In this document: positions 1-5,146 of the stretch, one piece after another | How positions within the stretch are numbered: the first letter of the stretch is position 1 | How the letters are laid out: each line of letters starts with the position of its first letter | Notes under the pieces: model-generated | Database searches by the model: none | Seen by the model: the letters and a program-made list of their open reading frames with translations, nothing else | Told to the model about the DNA's origin: nothing | Assembly: GCA_903903205.1 (NCBI GenBank) | Contig: CAIUXU010000306.1 | Span: 1 to 5,146 of the forward strand | Length of the DNA: 5,146 bases | Origin: an uncultured Syntrophobacterales bacterium | GTDB taxonomy: Bacteria > Desulfobacterota > Syntrophia > Syntrophales > UBA5619 | Reading direction: 5' to 3' | Program-made: the position numbers and the translations under genes

Positions 1-3
1 AAG

Positions 4-417
4 ATGGCCCTCCCCAACCAGTACTTTGCCGGAAGGCTGGGGTCGCGGTTCCTCATCGCGATCCGGGACCGGAAGAAGATCATGGGCCTGAAGTGCAATT
101 CATGCGGGAAGACCTTCGTTCCGCCGCGCGAGTACTGCGTGGAATGCTGGACGAAGATCGCCGACAACTGGGTCGAACTGGGGACGGAAGGTGAACTTGT
201 CAACTTCACCGTGGTCCGTTACGGCGACCGGCACCTGCCGAAGAAGCCCCCCTACATTCTGGGACAGATCCTGCTCGACGGCGCGGATACGCCGCTTGTG
301 CACATTGTCGAAGGGATCGATTCGCGGGAAGTAGAGACCGGCATCCGCGTAAAGGCGGTATTCGCCACAAAGACGACGAATACCATTATGGATATCGACC
401 ATTTTGAACCGGTTTAA
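4..417 (+). CDS. DUF35-type zinc-ribbon/OB-fold protein (thiolase partner)
   Basis: This 137-residue protein has the two-part build of the DUF35 family. A short N-terminal helical stretch leads into a rubredoxin-like zinc ribbon with C31-x2-C34 and C45-x2-C48 (KCNSCGK and YCVECW), followed by a beta-rich OB-fold region at about residues 57-137. The first cysteine pair is followed by the V-P-P-R motif typical of the family. In known systems such proteins bind thiolase-fold enzymes (archaeal thiolase/HMG-CoA synthase complexes, steroid side-chain aldolases) and help bind or channel CoA substrates. No thiolase is in this window, so a partner probably lies upstream; that is inference. The ATG at base 4 gives a normal length, but no ribosome binding site is visible and the frame is open to the window edge, so the start could be further upstream. 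The next gene follows after 20 bases. Family call is firm; the specific role is unknown. Confidence 0.85.
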   Translation: MALPNQYFAGRLGSRFLIAIRDRKKIMGLKCNSCGKTFVPPREYCVECWTKIADNWVELGTEGELVNFTVVRYGDRHLPKKPPYILGQILLDGADTPLVHIVEGIDSREVETGIRVKAVFATKTTNTIMDIDHFEPV

Positions 418-437
418 GAAGAGAAAGGAGACAAACC

Positions 438-1307
438 ATGGCCAAAGATGCAACCCCCGTTATCATTTGTGCGGCCCTGACGGGAGCCGCCACCATGAAA
501 AACAACAATCCCTCCGTCCCCTACACGATCGCGGAATTTGCCGAGGAGGCGCATAAATGCTATCAGGCGGGGGCGGCGATGGTCCACGTCCACGCCCGGA
601 CCGATGACGGTCAGTCCACCCATGAGATCGACCGGGTGCAGGCCGTTTACGATGCGATCAAGGCGAAGAGCCCCGAATTGATCATCTGTCTCTCCTCCGC
701 CGTGGGTGTCTTCAAGACACCCGAACAGCGCCTCGCCCAGGTCGTGGCCGTCCGCCCGGAGATGTCCTCCTACAACACGAATACGATGAACTTCAGCATC
801 GTTGACCGGAACACAGGGATGATCTTCTTCGATTATGTCTTCGAAAACACCTTTACCATGCTCCAGGATTTCGGGAAGGCCTTTGAGGAAAACAAGGTCA
901 AACCTGAAATCGAGTGCTACGACATTGGCGGCCTCGACAACACCCTCCTCATCGCCAAGCAGGGATTCTTCACCGAACCGATGAACTTCAACTTTGTCTG
1001 GGGGGTCACTGGTGGCCAGAAGTTCCGGCCGGAGGTGATGATTGCGATGAAAAACGCCCTCCCCGCCGGGGCCAATTTTACGACCTGCGCCGTGGGGATC
1101 GAGCAGTTTCCGGCAAACGTGATGTCCTGCCTTCTGGGAGGACACATGCGCGTGGGGATGGAGGACAACACACGGATGCCGAACGGCGAACTCGCCAAGG
1201 GAAGCTACGAACAGGTCGAATGGGCGGTCCGGGTCGCCGGGAACCTGAACCGGAGACCGGCGACGCCGGCGGAAGCGCGCCAGATCATGGGCATCCGAAA
1301 AGGGTAA
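438..1307 (+). CDS. Beta-keto acid cleavage enzyme (BKACE, DUF849 family)
   Basis: This 289-residue protein belongs to the BKACE/DUF849 family of zinc-dependent TIM-barrel enzymes, whose founding member is the 3-keto-5-aminohexanoate cleavage enzyme of lysine fermentation. Family members condense a beta-keto acid with acetyl-CoA and split it to acetoacetate plus a new acyl-CoA. Seen here are the zinc motif H50-x-H52 (MVHVHART), S86 in CLSSAVG, and R238, E242 and D243 in the MRVGMEDN motif. Their spacing fits the zinc ligands (two His, one Glu) and the catalytic Arg, Ser and Asp of the characterised enzyme. Length is normal for the family, and no signal peptide or membrane segment is present, so it is cytoplasmic. 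The start is set by AAGGAG at 425-430, seven bases before ATG. No lysine-fermentation genes (aminomutase, 3,5-diaminohexanoate dehydrogenase) are present, so the substrate is open; dehydrocarnitine or a longer or cyclic keto acid are other possibilities. No gene symbol is assigned for that reason. Confidence 0.93.
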   Translation: MAKDATPVIICAALTGAATMKNNNPSVPYTIAEFAEEAHKCYQAGAAMVHVHARTDDGQSTHEIDRVQAVYDAIKAKSPELIICLSSAVGVFKTPEQRLAQVVAVRPEMSSYNTNTMNFSIVDRNTGMIFFDYVFENTFTMLQDFGKAFEENKVKPEIECYDIGGLDNTLLIAKQGFFTEPMNFNFVWGVTGGQKFRPEVMIAMKNALPAGANFTTCAVGIEQFPANVMSCLLGGHMRVGMEDNTRMPNGELAKGSYEQVEWAVRVAGNLNRRPATPAEARQIMGIRKG

Positions 1308-1319
1308 ACGGAGGAAACC

Positions 1320-2468
1320 ATGGATTTCGCGATCAGCGACGAACAGAAAATGTTCAGGGATACCGTTTACCGGTTCGCCCGCGAGGAGATCGCGCCCCTG
1401 TGCGAAGAGGCCGATCTGAAAAGTGAATTCAGTTTCGACCTTTGGCGGAAGTTCGGCGAGATGGGACTGCTGGGCCTTCCCGTGCCGGAAAAATACGGCG
1501 GGTCAGGGGCGGATTTCGTCACCAGTTGCCTGGCCGGTGAGGCAGTCGGCCACGCCGGCGTCGATGGCGGCCACACCCTCGCCTGGGGCGCCCACACCTA
1601 CCTCTGCGCGGCCAACATCATGCAGCACGGCACGGAGGCGCAGAAGGAGAAGTATCTGCCAAAGCTCTCCACCGGCGAATGGATCGGCTGCATGGGGCTT
1701 ACCGAGCCGGGCTGCGGCTCCGACGCCGCCGCGCTGACCACGACGGCGGTCCTGAAAGGGGACAAATACATCCTGAACGGATCGAAGACCTTCATCACGA
1801 ACGCCCCCCTCGCCCAGGTCTTCATCATCTTCGCGACCCTCGACAAGGCAAAGAAGCACAAGGGAATCACGACTTTTATCGTGGATCGGGACTTCCCGGG
1901 GATCTCCACCGGCAAACCGATGCACAAGATGGGCTGCCGCGCCTCCGCCACTTCAGAGGTCTTTCTCGAGGAGTGCGAAGTCCCCGCCGAAAACTGCCTG
2001 GGGGGCGAGGGGAACGGCTGGCTGATCGCGCTGGGCGGCGTCGAGTGGGATCGAAGCACCCTGGTCGCCCCCTTCCTCGGTGGAATCCTCTTCATGCTGG
2101 AGATCTGCTCCCGCTACGCGAACGAGCGGCGTGCCTTTAACCGGCCGATCCGGGATTTCCAGTCCATCCAGAACCGGATCGCCGACATGAAGGTGTTTCT
2201 CGAAGCCGCCCGCCTCGCCGTTTACCGGATCGCCGCATCGAAGGACAGCGGCGTCGCGCTGAACCCGCTCACGGCCGCCGTGAACAAAATGTATCTCGGA
2301 GACCGGGGATTTGAGATGGCGTCGCAGGCGGTCGATCTTTTCGGCGGGTATGGCTACATCCACGAGTATCCCGTGGAGAGAATCCTCCGGGACACAAAGC
2401 TGAGCCAACTGGGCGGGGGCACGTCCGACATCATGCGGATGATCGTCGCCCGGTTCATGATGATGTAG
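1320..2468 (+). CDS. Acyl-CoA dehydrogenase 1 (aspartate at alternative base position)
   Basis: This is a full-length 382-residue FAD-dependent acyl-CoA dehydrogenase. It has an N-terminal helical domain (about 6-117), a middle beta domain (about 121-216) with the flavin/substrate loop LTEPGCGSD (127-135) and FITNA (158-162), and a C-terminal helical domain (about 229-378). FAD-contact residues R270 and Q281 and the FGGYGY motif (341-346) are kept. The enzyme would oxidise an acyl-CoA and pass electrons to an electron-transfer flavoprotein, which is not in this window. The MCAD-type catalytic Glu (E376) aligns with G366 in LGGGTSDIM. The alternative base position of isovaleryl-CoA and long-chain enzymes (helix G) carries D244 in VEWDRSTL. 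The usual F-G after the FAD-contact Arg is F273-N274. GGAGG at 1310-1314 lies five bases before the ATG, and the upstream gene ends 12 bases earlier. Substrate is unknown; unusual chemistry, as in cyclohexenecarboxyl-CoA dehydrogenases, is possible but not shown. Confidence 0.94.
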   Translation: MDFAISDEQKMFRDTVYRFAREEIAPLCEEADLKSEFSFDLWRKFGEMGLLGLPVPEKYGGSGADFVTSCLAGEAVGHAGVDGGHTLAWGAHTYLCAANIMQHGTEAQKEKYLPKLSTGEWIGCMGLTEPGCGSDAAALTTTAVLKGDKYILNGSKTFITNAPLAQVFIIFATLDKAKKHKGITTFIVDRDFPGISTGKPMHKMGCRASATSEVFLEECEVPAENCLGGEGNGWLIALGGVEWDRSTLVAPFLGGILFMLEICSRYANERRAFNRPIRDFQSIQNRIADMKVFLEAARLAVYRIAASKDSGVALNPLTAAVNKMYLGDRGFEMASQAVDLFGGYGYIHEYPVERILRDTKLSQLGGGTSDIMRMIVARFMMM

Positions 2469-2482
2469 AAGGAGAGAGCGCG

Positions 2483-3640
2483 ATGAATTACGAACTGTCG
2501 GATGCACATAAGGGTTTGCAGGCCGAGATGGGGAATTTCTGCCGTGCGGAGATCGCCCCGGGCTCTGCCATCTTCGACGAGGCCCCCCCGGATGAGGCCG
2601 CAGCCCGGATGAGGAAAAACCTGAAAAAGCTTGCCGGTACCGGTTTTCTGAATCTTCTGCTGGGCGAAGATCTGCTCGGCTCCTGTGTTGTCGGCGAAGA
2701 GCTGGCACGCGTTTGCCCTTCGACCTTCCTTACGGCCATGACCTCGGCAATCGCCTTTGGGAGGGGCGTGAAGCGTTTCGGCACGAACACCCAGCAAGAA
2801 CGACATCTTCCACTTCTCGCCGCGGGCGACGGGATCGGCGCGTTTGCCTGTACGGAGGCGGAGGCGGGATCGGATCTCGCCGGGATGCAAACCGCCGCTG
2901 AGCGCAGGAACGGCCACTGGATTCTAAACGGAGAGAAAGACCTCGTAACGAACGCGCCGTTGGCCGATTTCTTTCTGGTTTTCGCCTGGACACACCGGGA
3001 AGCGGGCCTGGAACGGGGAACGACGCTCTTTCTGATCGAACGCGAAGCAAGCGGGGTGACAATCGGTAGCCCCCTGGCAACGATGGGACTTCGCGGCGCA
3101 CCAACCGCCGGAATCCGCCTGGAGAACTGCACGGTAACGGATGAGGCCATCCTCGGTGGAACAGCAGGGGAGGGCTGGGGCCGGATGCAAGATCTTCTCG
3201 AAGAGATCAAGCTTGCCATCTCCGTCCTGTGTGTGGGCATCGGCATGGCCTGTATGGAAGAATCGACGAGCCACGCGAAGACGAAAAAGGCGTTCGGGAA
3301 ACCGATCGGTCTGTTTGAAGGGGTCGGGGCGAAGCTCGCCACCATGTACATGTTTAATGATATTGGGAGGATGATGATATGCCGGGCTGCCTGCGCGATC
3401 GAGCAGAGGGATCCGGAAAGCCCCGTTCTCTCCTCCTGCGCGAAGCTCTTCACAAGCGAAGGGGTCGGGCAAATCGCCGACCTGGCGATGCAGGTGCACG
3501 GCGGCCACGGTTATCTGAAAGGCGCCGCAGTGGAGCGCCTCTACCGGGACGCCCGGTTCGCGGAACTCGCCTACGGCACATCGGAGATGCAGCGCGCGTT
3601 CATCGCCAGAGAGAGCCTGGACCGCTTTCGCGCCGCTTGA
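2483..3640 (+). CDS. Divergent acyl-CoA dehydrogenase 2 lacking both catalytic glutamates
   Basis: This 385-residue protein has the complete acyl-CoA dehydrogenase fold. N-terminal helices cover about 5-112, the middle beta domain about 118-213 with FACTEAEAGSD (121-131), and the C-terminal helical domain about 228-377 with QVHGGHGY (337-344). It is intact, with no frameshift or stop, but the active site is eroded. The E376-equivalent is Y364 (LAYGTSE), and the helix-G alternative base position is I242. The aromatic residue over the flavin (Trp or Phe in relatives) is L154. The FAD-contact Arg is K268 (TKKAFG), and the following Gln is E279. The loop that carries P-E-x-Y-G-G in ACAD1 and ACAD3 is about seven residues shorter here. 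It may be a non-catalytic subunit of a mixed tetramer with a neighbouring dehydrogenase, or an enzyme doing a different reaction; both are inference. AAGGAG at 2469-2474, eight bases before ATG, fixes the start, 14 bases after the preceding stop. Confidence 0.9.
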   Translation: MNYELSDAHKGLQAEMGNFCRAEIAPGSAIFDEAPPDEAAARMRKNLKKLAGTGFLNLLLGEDLLGSCVVGEELARVCPSTFLTAMTSAIAFGRGVKRFGTNTQQERHLPLLAAGDGIGAFACTEAEAGSDLAGMQTAAERRNGHWILNGEKDLVTNAPLADFFLVFAWTHREAGLERGTTLFLIEREASGVTIGSPLATMGLRGAPTAGIRLENCTVTDEAILGGTAGEGWGRMQDLLEEIKLAISVLCVGIGMACMEESTSHAKTKKAFGKPIGLFEGVGAKLATMYMFNDIGRMMICRAACAIEQRDPESPVLSSCAKLFTSEGVGQIADLAMQVHGGHGYLKGAAVERLYRDARFAELAYGTSEMQRAFIARESLDRFRAA

Positions 3641-3689
3641 ACGGCGAACCCGCGCCTACAAAATCAGGATTTGCAAGACAAACTGGAAA

Positions 3690-3695
3690 GAGAGG
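3690..3695 (+). promoter_or_regulatory. Ribosome binding site fixing the GTG start of ACAD3
   Basis: GAGAGG lies seven bases before the GTG at 3703. The reading frame is open back to 3379 inside the preceding gene, but the upstream part does not resemble the dehydrogenase family. This site and the family N-terminus (YEEYFTEEH) together support the GTG rather than an upstream ATG. Confidence 0.65.
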
Positions 3696-3702
3696 CCCTA
3701 TC

Positions 3703-4842
3703 GTGTACGAAGAATATTTTACCGAGGAACATGCGATCTTCCGGACCTCGGTCCGGAAATTTGTGGAGAAGGAGCTCAAGCCCCACGTTGACCGCTGGGA
3801 GGATGAAGAGCTTTTTCCCGTGGAGCTCTATAAACGCTTCGCCGACGAGGGTTTCCTCGGCCTCGGCTATCCCGAGGCCTACGGAGGCACCCCTTGCGAC
3901 CGTTTCATGTCCATTGTCTTCGCCGAAGAGATGATGCGTTCCGGCTCGGTGGGGCTTGCGTCCGGCCTTGGCAGCCACTCGATCGCGATGCCGCCGGTCG
4001 TCCACCTGGGAACAGAAGAACAAAAACAGCGTTTTCTAGTTCCGGTGCTGAAAGGGGAGAAGATTGCGGCGCTTGGGATTACGGAGCCAAACGCCGGTTC
4101 TGACGTTGCCAACATCCGGACACGGGCGGTCCGCGACGGGGACCATTACATCGTTAACGGCGCCAAGACCTTCATCACGAGCGGCTGCCGGGCGAATTTC
4201 ATCACGACAGCCGTCCGGACCGGCGATGCGGGATACAAGGGGGTCAGCCTGATGGTGATCGACAGCGCCACACCCGGATTTTCTGTTGCGAAGAAGCTCC
4301 GGAAGATGGGGTGGAACGCCTCCGACACGGCGGAGCTCTCCTACGTCGATTGCCGAGTGCCTGCGGAAAACCTCCTTGGCGGCGAGGGCCAGGGGTTTTA
4401 CGGCATTATGGCCAATTTCCAGAACGAACGTCTTGCCCTGGCCGTCATGGCCCATGCCATCGCAGCGCTGGCGCTCGAAGAATCGATCAAATACGCGAAG
4501 AGTCGTGAAGCTTTTGGCCGCACCCTTTCCGGTTTCCAGGTGACCCGCCACAAGCTTGTGGATATGGCCACGCAGGTGGAGGTCGCCCGCGAGTTCAACT
4601 ACCGGGTCGCCTCCCGGATGGAGGCGGGGAAGGATGCCATAAAGGAGGTATCGATGGCGAAGAATTTCGCCTGCCAGGTGTGCGACAAGGTGGTTTACGA
4701 CGCCGTCCAGATCCACGGCGGCTACGGCTGCGCCAGGGAGTATCTTGTCGAGCGTCTCTACCGCGACTCCCGGATTCTCAGCATCGGCGGCGGCACAACG
4801 GAGATCATGAAAGAGATCATCGGCAAGGCGGCGCAGTTCTGA
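3703..4842 (+). CDS. Acyl-CoA dehydrogenase 3 (IVD/LCAD-type catalytic Glu)
   Basis: This 379-residue acyl-CoA dehydrogenase looks fully catalytic. The N-terminal helical domain covers about 5-117, the middle beta domain about 123-216 with GITEPNAGSD (125-134) and FITSG (157-161), and the C-terminal domain about 229-376. The FAD-contact residues R268 and Q279 and the motif IHGGYG (337-342) are present. The E376-equivalent is G363 in IGGGTTEIM, but E242 in QNERLALA sits at the helix-G position used as catalytic base by isovaleryl-CoA and long-chain acyl-CoA dehydrogenases. It would therefore oxidise a branched or longer acyl-CoA at the alpha,beta bond and pass electrons to an electron-transfer flavoprotein; the substrate range is inference. 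The start is GTG. The same frame is open upstream to an ATG at 3379, but that would add 108 arginine-rich residues overlapping the previous gene and unlike the family. The 62-base gap before it is the longest in the operon. Confidence 0.93.
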   Translation: MYEEYFTEEHAIFRTSVRKFVEKELKPHVDRWEDEELFPVELYKRFADEGFLGLGYPEAYGGTPCDRFMSIVFAEEMMRSGSVGLASGLGSHSIAMPPVVHLGTEEQKQRFLVPVLKGEKIAALGITEPNAGSDVANIRTRAVRDGDHYIVNGAKTFITSGCRANFITTAVRTGDAGYKGVSLMVIDSATPGFSVAKKLRKMGWNASDTAELSYVDCRVPAENLLGGEGQGFYGIMANFQNERLALAVMAHAIAALALEESIKYAKSREAFGRTLSGFQVTRHKLVDMATQVEVAREFNYRVASRMEAGKDAIKEVSMAKNFACQVCDKVVYDAVQIHGGYGCAREYLVERLYRDSRILSIGGGTTEIMKEIIGKAAQF

Positions 4843-4863
4843 CCTACTATTGATTGATGTCCC

Positions 4864-4905
4864 CAGATTACCCCACCGCCGGAGTGTAATCCGGGGGTGG
4901 ATCTG
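4864..4905 (+). terminator. Imperfect hairpin after the operon, possible terminator
   Basis: The left arm CCACCGCCGGA (4873-4883) pairs with TCCGGGGGTGG (4890-4900) around a six-base loop, with one mismatch (4878/4895). An outer CAGAT/ATCTG pair (4864-4868 with 4901-4905) extends it across a four-base bulge. It lies 21 bases after the stop of ACAD3 and ends 42 bases before the next gene. No run of T follows, so it is not a classic intrinsic terminator. It could instead be a transcript-stabilising 3' structure or a leader structure of the next gene. Confidence 0.4.
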
Positions 4906-4934
4906 AAATTAACGTAAAACCCGGCAATAGTCAC

Positions 4935-4940
4935 AGGAGG
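4935..4940 (+). promoter_or_regulatory. Ribosome binding site of the ParB-like gene
   Basis: A perfect AGGAGG lies seven bases before the ATG at 4948. It is the strongest ribosome binding site in the window and firmly supports a real start for the gene cut off by the window end. Confidence 0.85.
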
Positions 4941-4947
4941 GTAAAAA

Positions 4948-5146
4948 ATGGCGCAAACTTACGAAAAAGGCAACCTGTACCAGATCTCCATCATTGACTT
5001 CAAACCGGATCCCAACCAGCCCCGGAAGGTGATCGACCCCGTGGCCCTCGCCGAATTGGCCGCTTCCATCCGGCAACATGGTATCCTCCAGCCCCTCCTT
5101 TTCCGGGTCGCCGAAGGGAGCCCCTATCTCCTCATTGTTTCCGGCG
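4948..5146 (+). CDS. ParB/Spo0J-type N-terminal domain protein, 3' end cut off
   Basis: Only the first 66 codons are in the window. The translation begins MAQTYEKGNLYQISIIDF and contains the hallmark of the ParB/RepB/Spo0J N-terminal domain: P-N-Q-P-R-K at residues 22-27, then the A-L-A-E-L-A-A-S-I run at 33-41 and H-G-I-L-Q-P-L-L at 44-51. The sequence stops at Y-L-L-I-V-S-G, exactly where the family's G-E-R-R nucleotide-binding motif would follow; the last base, g, fits a Glu codon. ParB proteins bind parS or related DNA sites and, in characterised cases, hydrolyse CTP to clamp onto DNA; others act as plasmid partition proteins, nucleoid-occlusion factors or transcription regulators. No ParA is visible, so it could be any of these. 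The 105-base gap and hairpin before it suggest it is a separate unit from the dehydrogenase operon. The family is clear from the fragment; the role is unknown. Confidence 0.85.
   Translation, partial: MAQTYEKGNLYQISIIDFKPDPNQPRKVIDPVALAELAASIRQHGILQPLLFRVAEGSPYLLIVSG

Larger units (their letters stand above)
4..4842 (+). other. Probable catabolic operon of five genes
   Basis: Five same-strand genes are separated by 20, 12, 14 and 62 bases, with Shine-Dalgarno sequences before genes two to five and no convincing terminator or promoter between them. All encode CoA-thioester or keto acid enzymes, or a helper of such enzymes. Co-transcription is inferred from spacing. The promoter and the first genes are probably upstream of the window. 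No electron-transfer flavoprotein, hydratase, hydroxyacyl-CoA dehydrogenase, thiolase, CoA ligase or transcription regulator is encoded inside the window. Confidence 0.75.

Noticed and set aside
414..1145. Minus-strand open frame of 243 codons opposite the BKACE gene
   Set aside because: It is antisense to a well-supported gene, its translation is a His/Gly/Asp-rich shadow, and no domain is recognisable.
914..1426. Plus-strand 170-codon frame overlapping the BKACE and ACAD1 genes
   Set aside because: It is an Arg/Gly-rich out-of-frame reading of two genes that have clear family motifs in their own frames.
1953..2708. Minus-strand open frame of 251 codons across the ACAD1/ACAD2 junction
   Set aside because: It spans the ends of two clear plus-strand genes, including the ribosome binding site of ACAD2, and resembles no known protein.
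2488..3453. Long open frame of 321 codons on the minus strand
   Set aside because: It lies fully antisense to ACAD2, is rich in Ser, Arg and Pro, shows no family motif, and has no convincing ribosome binding site. It is a codon-bias shadow.
3641..3702. Possible small gene or terminator in the 62-base gap between ACAD2 and ACAD3
   Set aside because: No convincing hairpin, T-run or short ORF with its own ribosome binding site was seen. Apart from the GAGAGG site of ACAD3 the gap appears featureless.
4850..4890. Promoter-like boxes TTGATT (4850-4855) and TGTAAT (4885-4890) before the ParB-like gene
   Set aside because: The distance between them is about 29 bases, far from the normal 16-18, and no better pair was found. 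A promoter here is likely but not locatable by eye.
1..5146. CRISPR arrays, tRNA or rRNA genes, insertion sequences, long direct repeats
   Set aside because: None was seen. The window is almost completely filled by metabolic genes without repeated blocks or mobile-element signatures.

Overview
The window carries a tightly packed, single-strand (+) catabolic operon, followed by the start of a separate gene. It looks like a moderately GC-rich anaerobic or metabolically versatile bacterium. The gene content (a beta-keto acid cleavage enzyme plus several acyl-CoA dehydrogenases and a DUF35 zinc-ribbon protein) recalls Syntrophus/Desulfobacterota-type fatty, aromatic or alicyclic acid degraders. 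That taxonomic guess is inference from gene content only; there is no rRNA or marker gene here.

Layout: (1) 4-417, a DUF35-type rubredoxin-like zinc ribbon plus OB-fold protein, the usual small partner of thiolase-fold enzymes; its real start could lie just outside the window. (2) 438-1307, a DUF849/BKACE family beta-keto acid cleavage enzyme with its zinc-site residues. (3) 1320-2468, acyl-CoA dehydrogenase 1 (ACAD1). (4) 2483-3640, acyl-CoA dehydrogenase 2 (ACAD2), strongly divergent at the active site. (5) 3703-4842, acyl-CoA dehydrogenase 3 (ACAD3), starting at GTG. Gaps are 20, 12, 14 and 62 bases, and most genes have a clear Shine-Dalgarno sequence, so genes 1-5 are probably co-transcribed. 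(6) A 105-base gap containing an imperfect hairpin. (7) 4948 to the window end, the N-terminal part of a ParB/Spo0J-type protein, cut by the window edge.

How the genes may work together: the acyl-CoA dehydrogenases would introduce double bonds into one or more acyl-CoA intermediates. The BKACE would split a beta-keto acid with acetyl-CoA into acetoacetate and a new acyl-CoA. The DUF35 protein would support a thiolase-like enzyme expected upstream. The substrate cannot be read from the sequence. The most notable feature is that none of the three dehydrogenases has the catalytic glutamate at the MCAD E376 position. ACAD3 has the alternative glutamate used by isovaleryl-CoA and long-chain dehydrogenases, ACAD1 has an aspartate there, and ACAD2 has no acidic residue at either place and also has altered FAD-contact positions.
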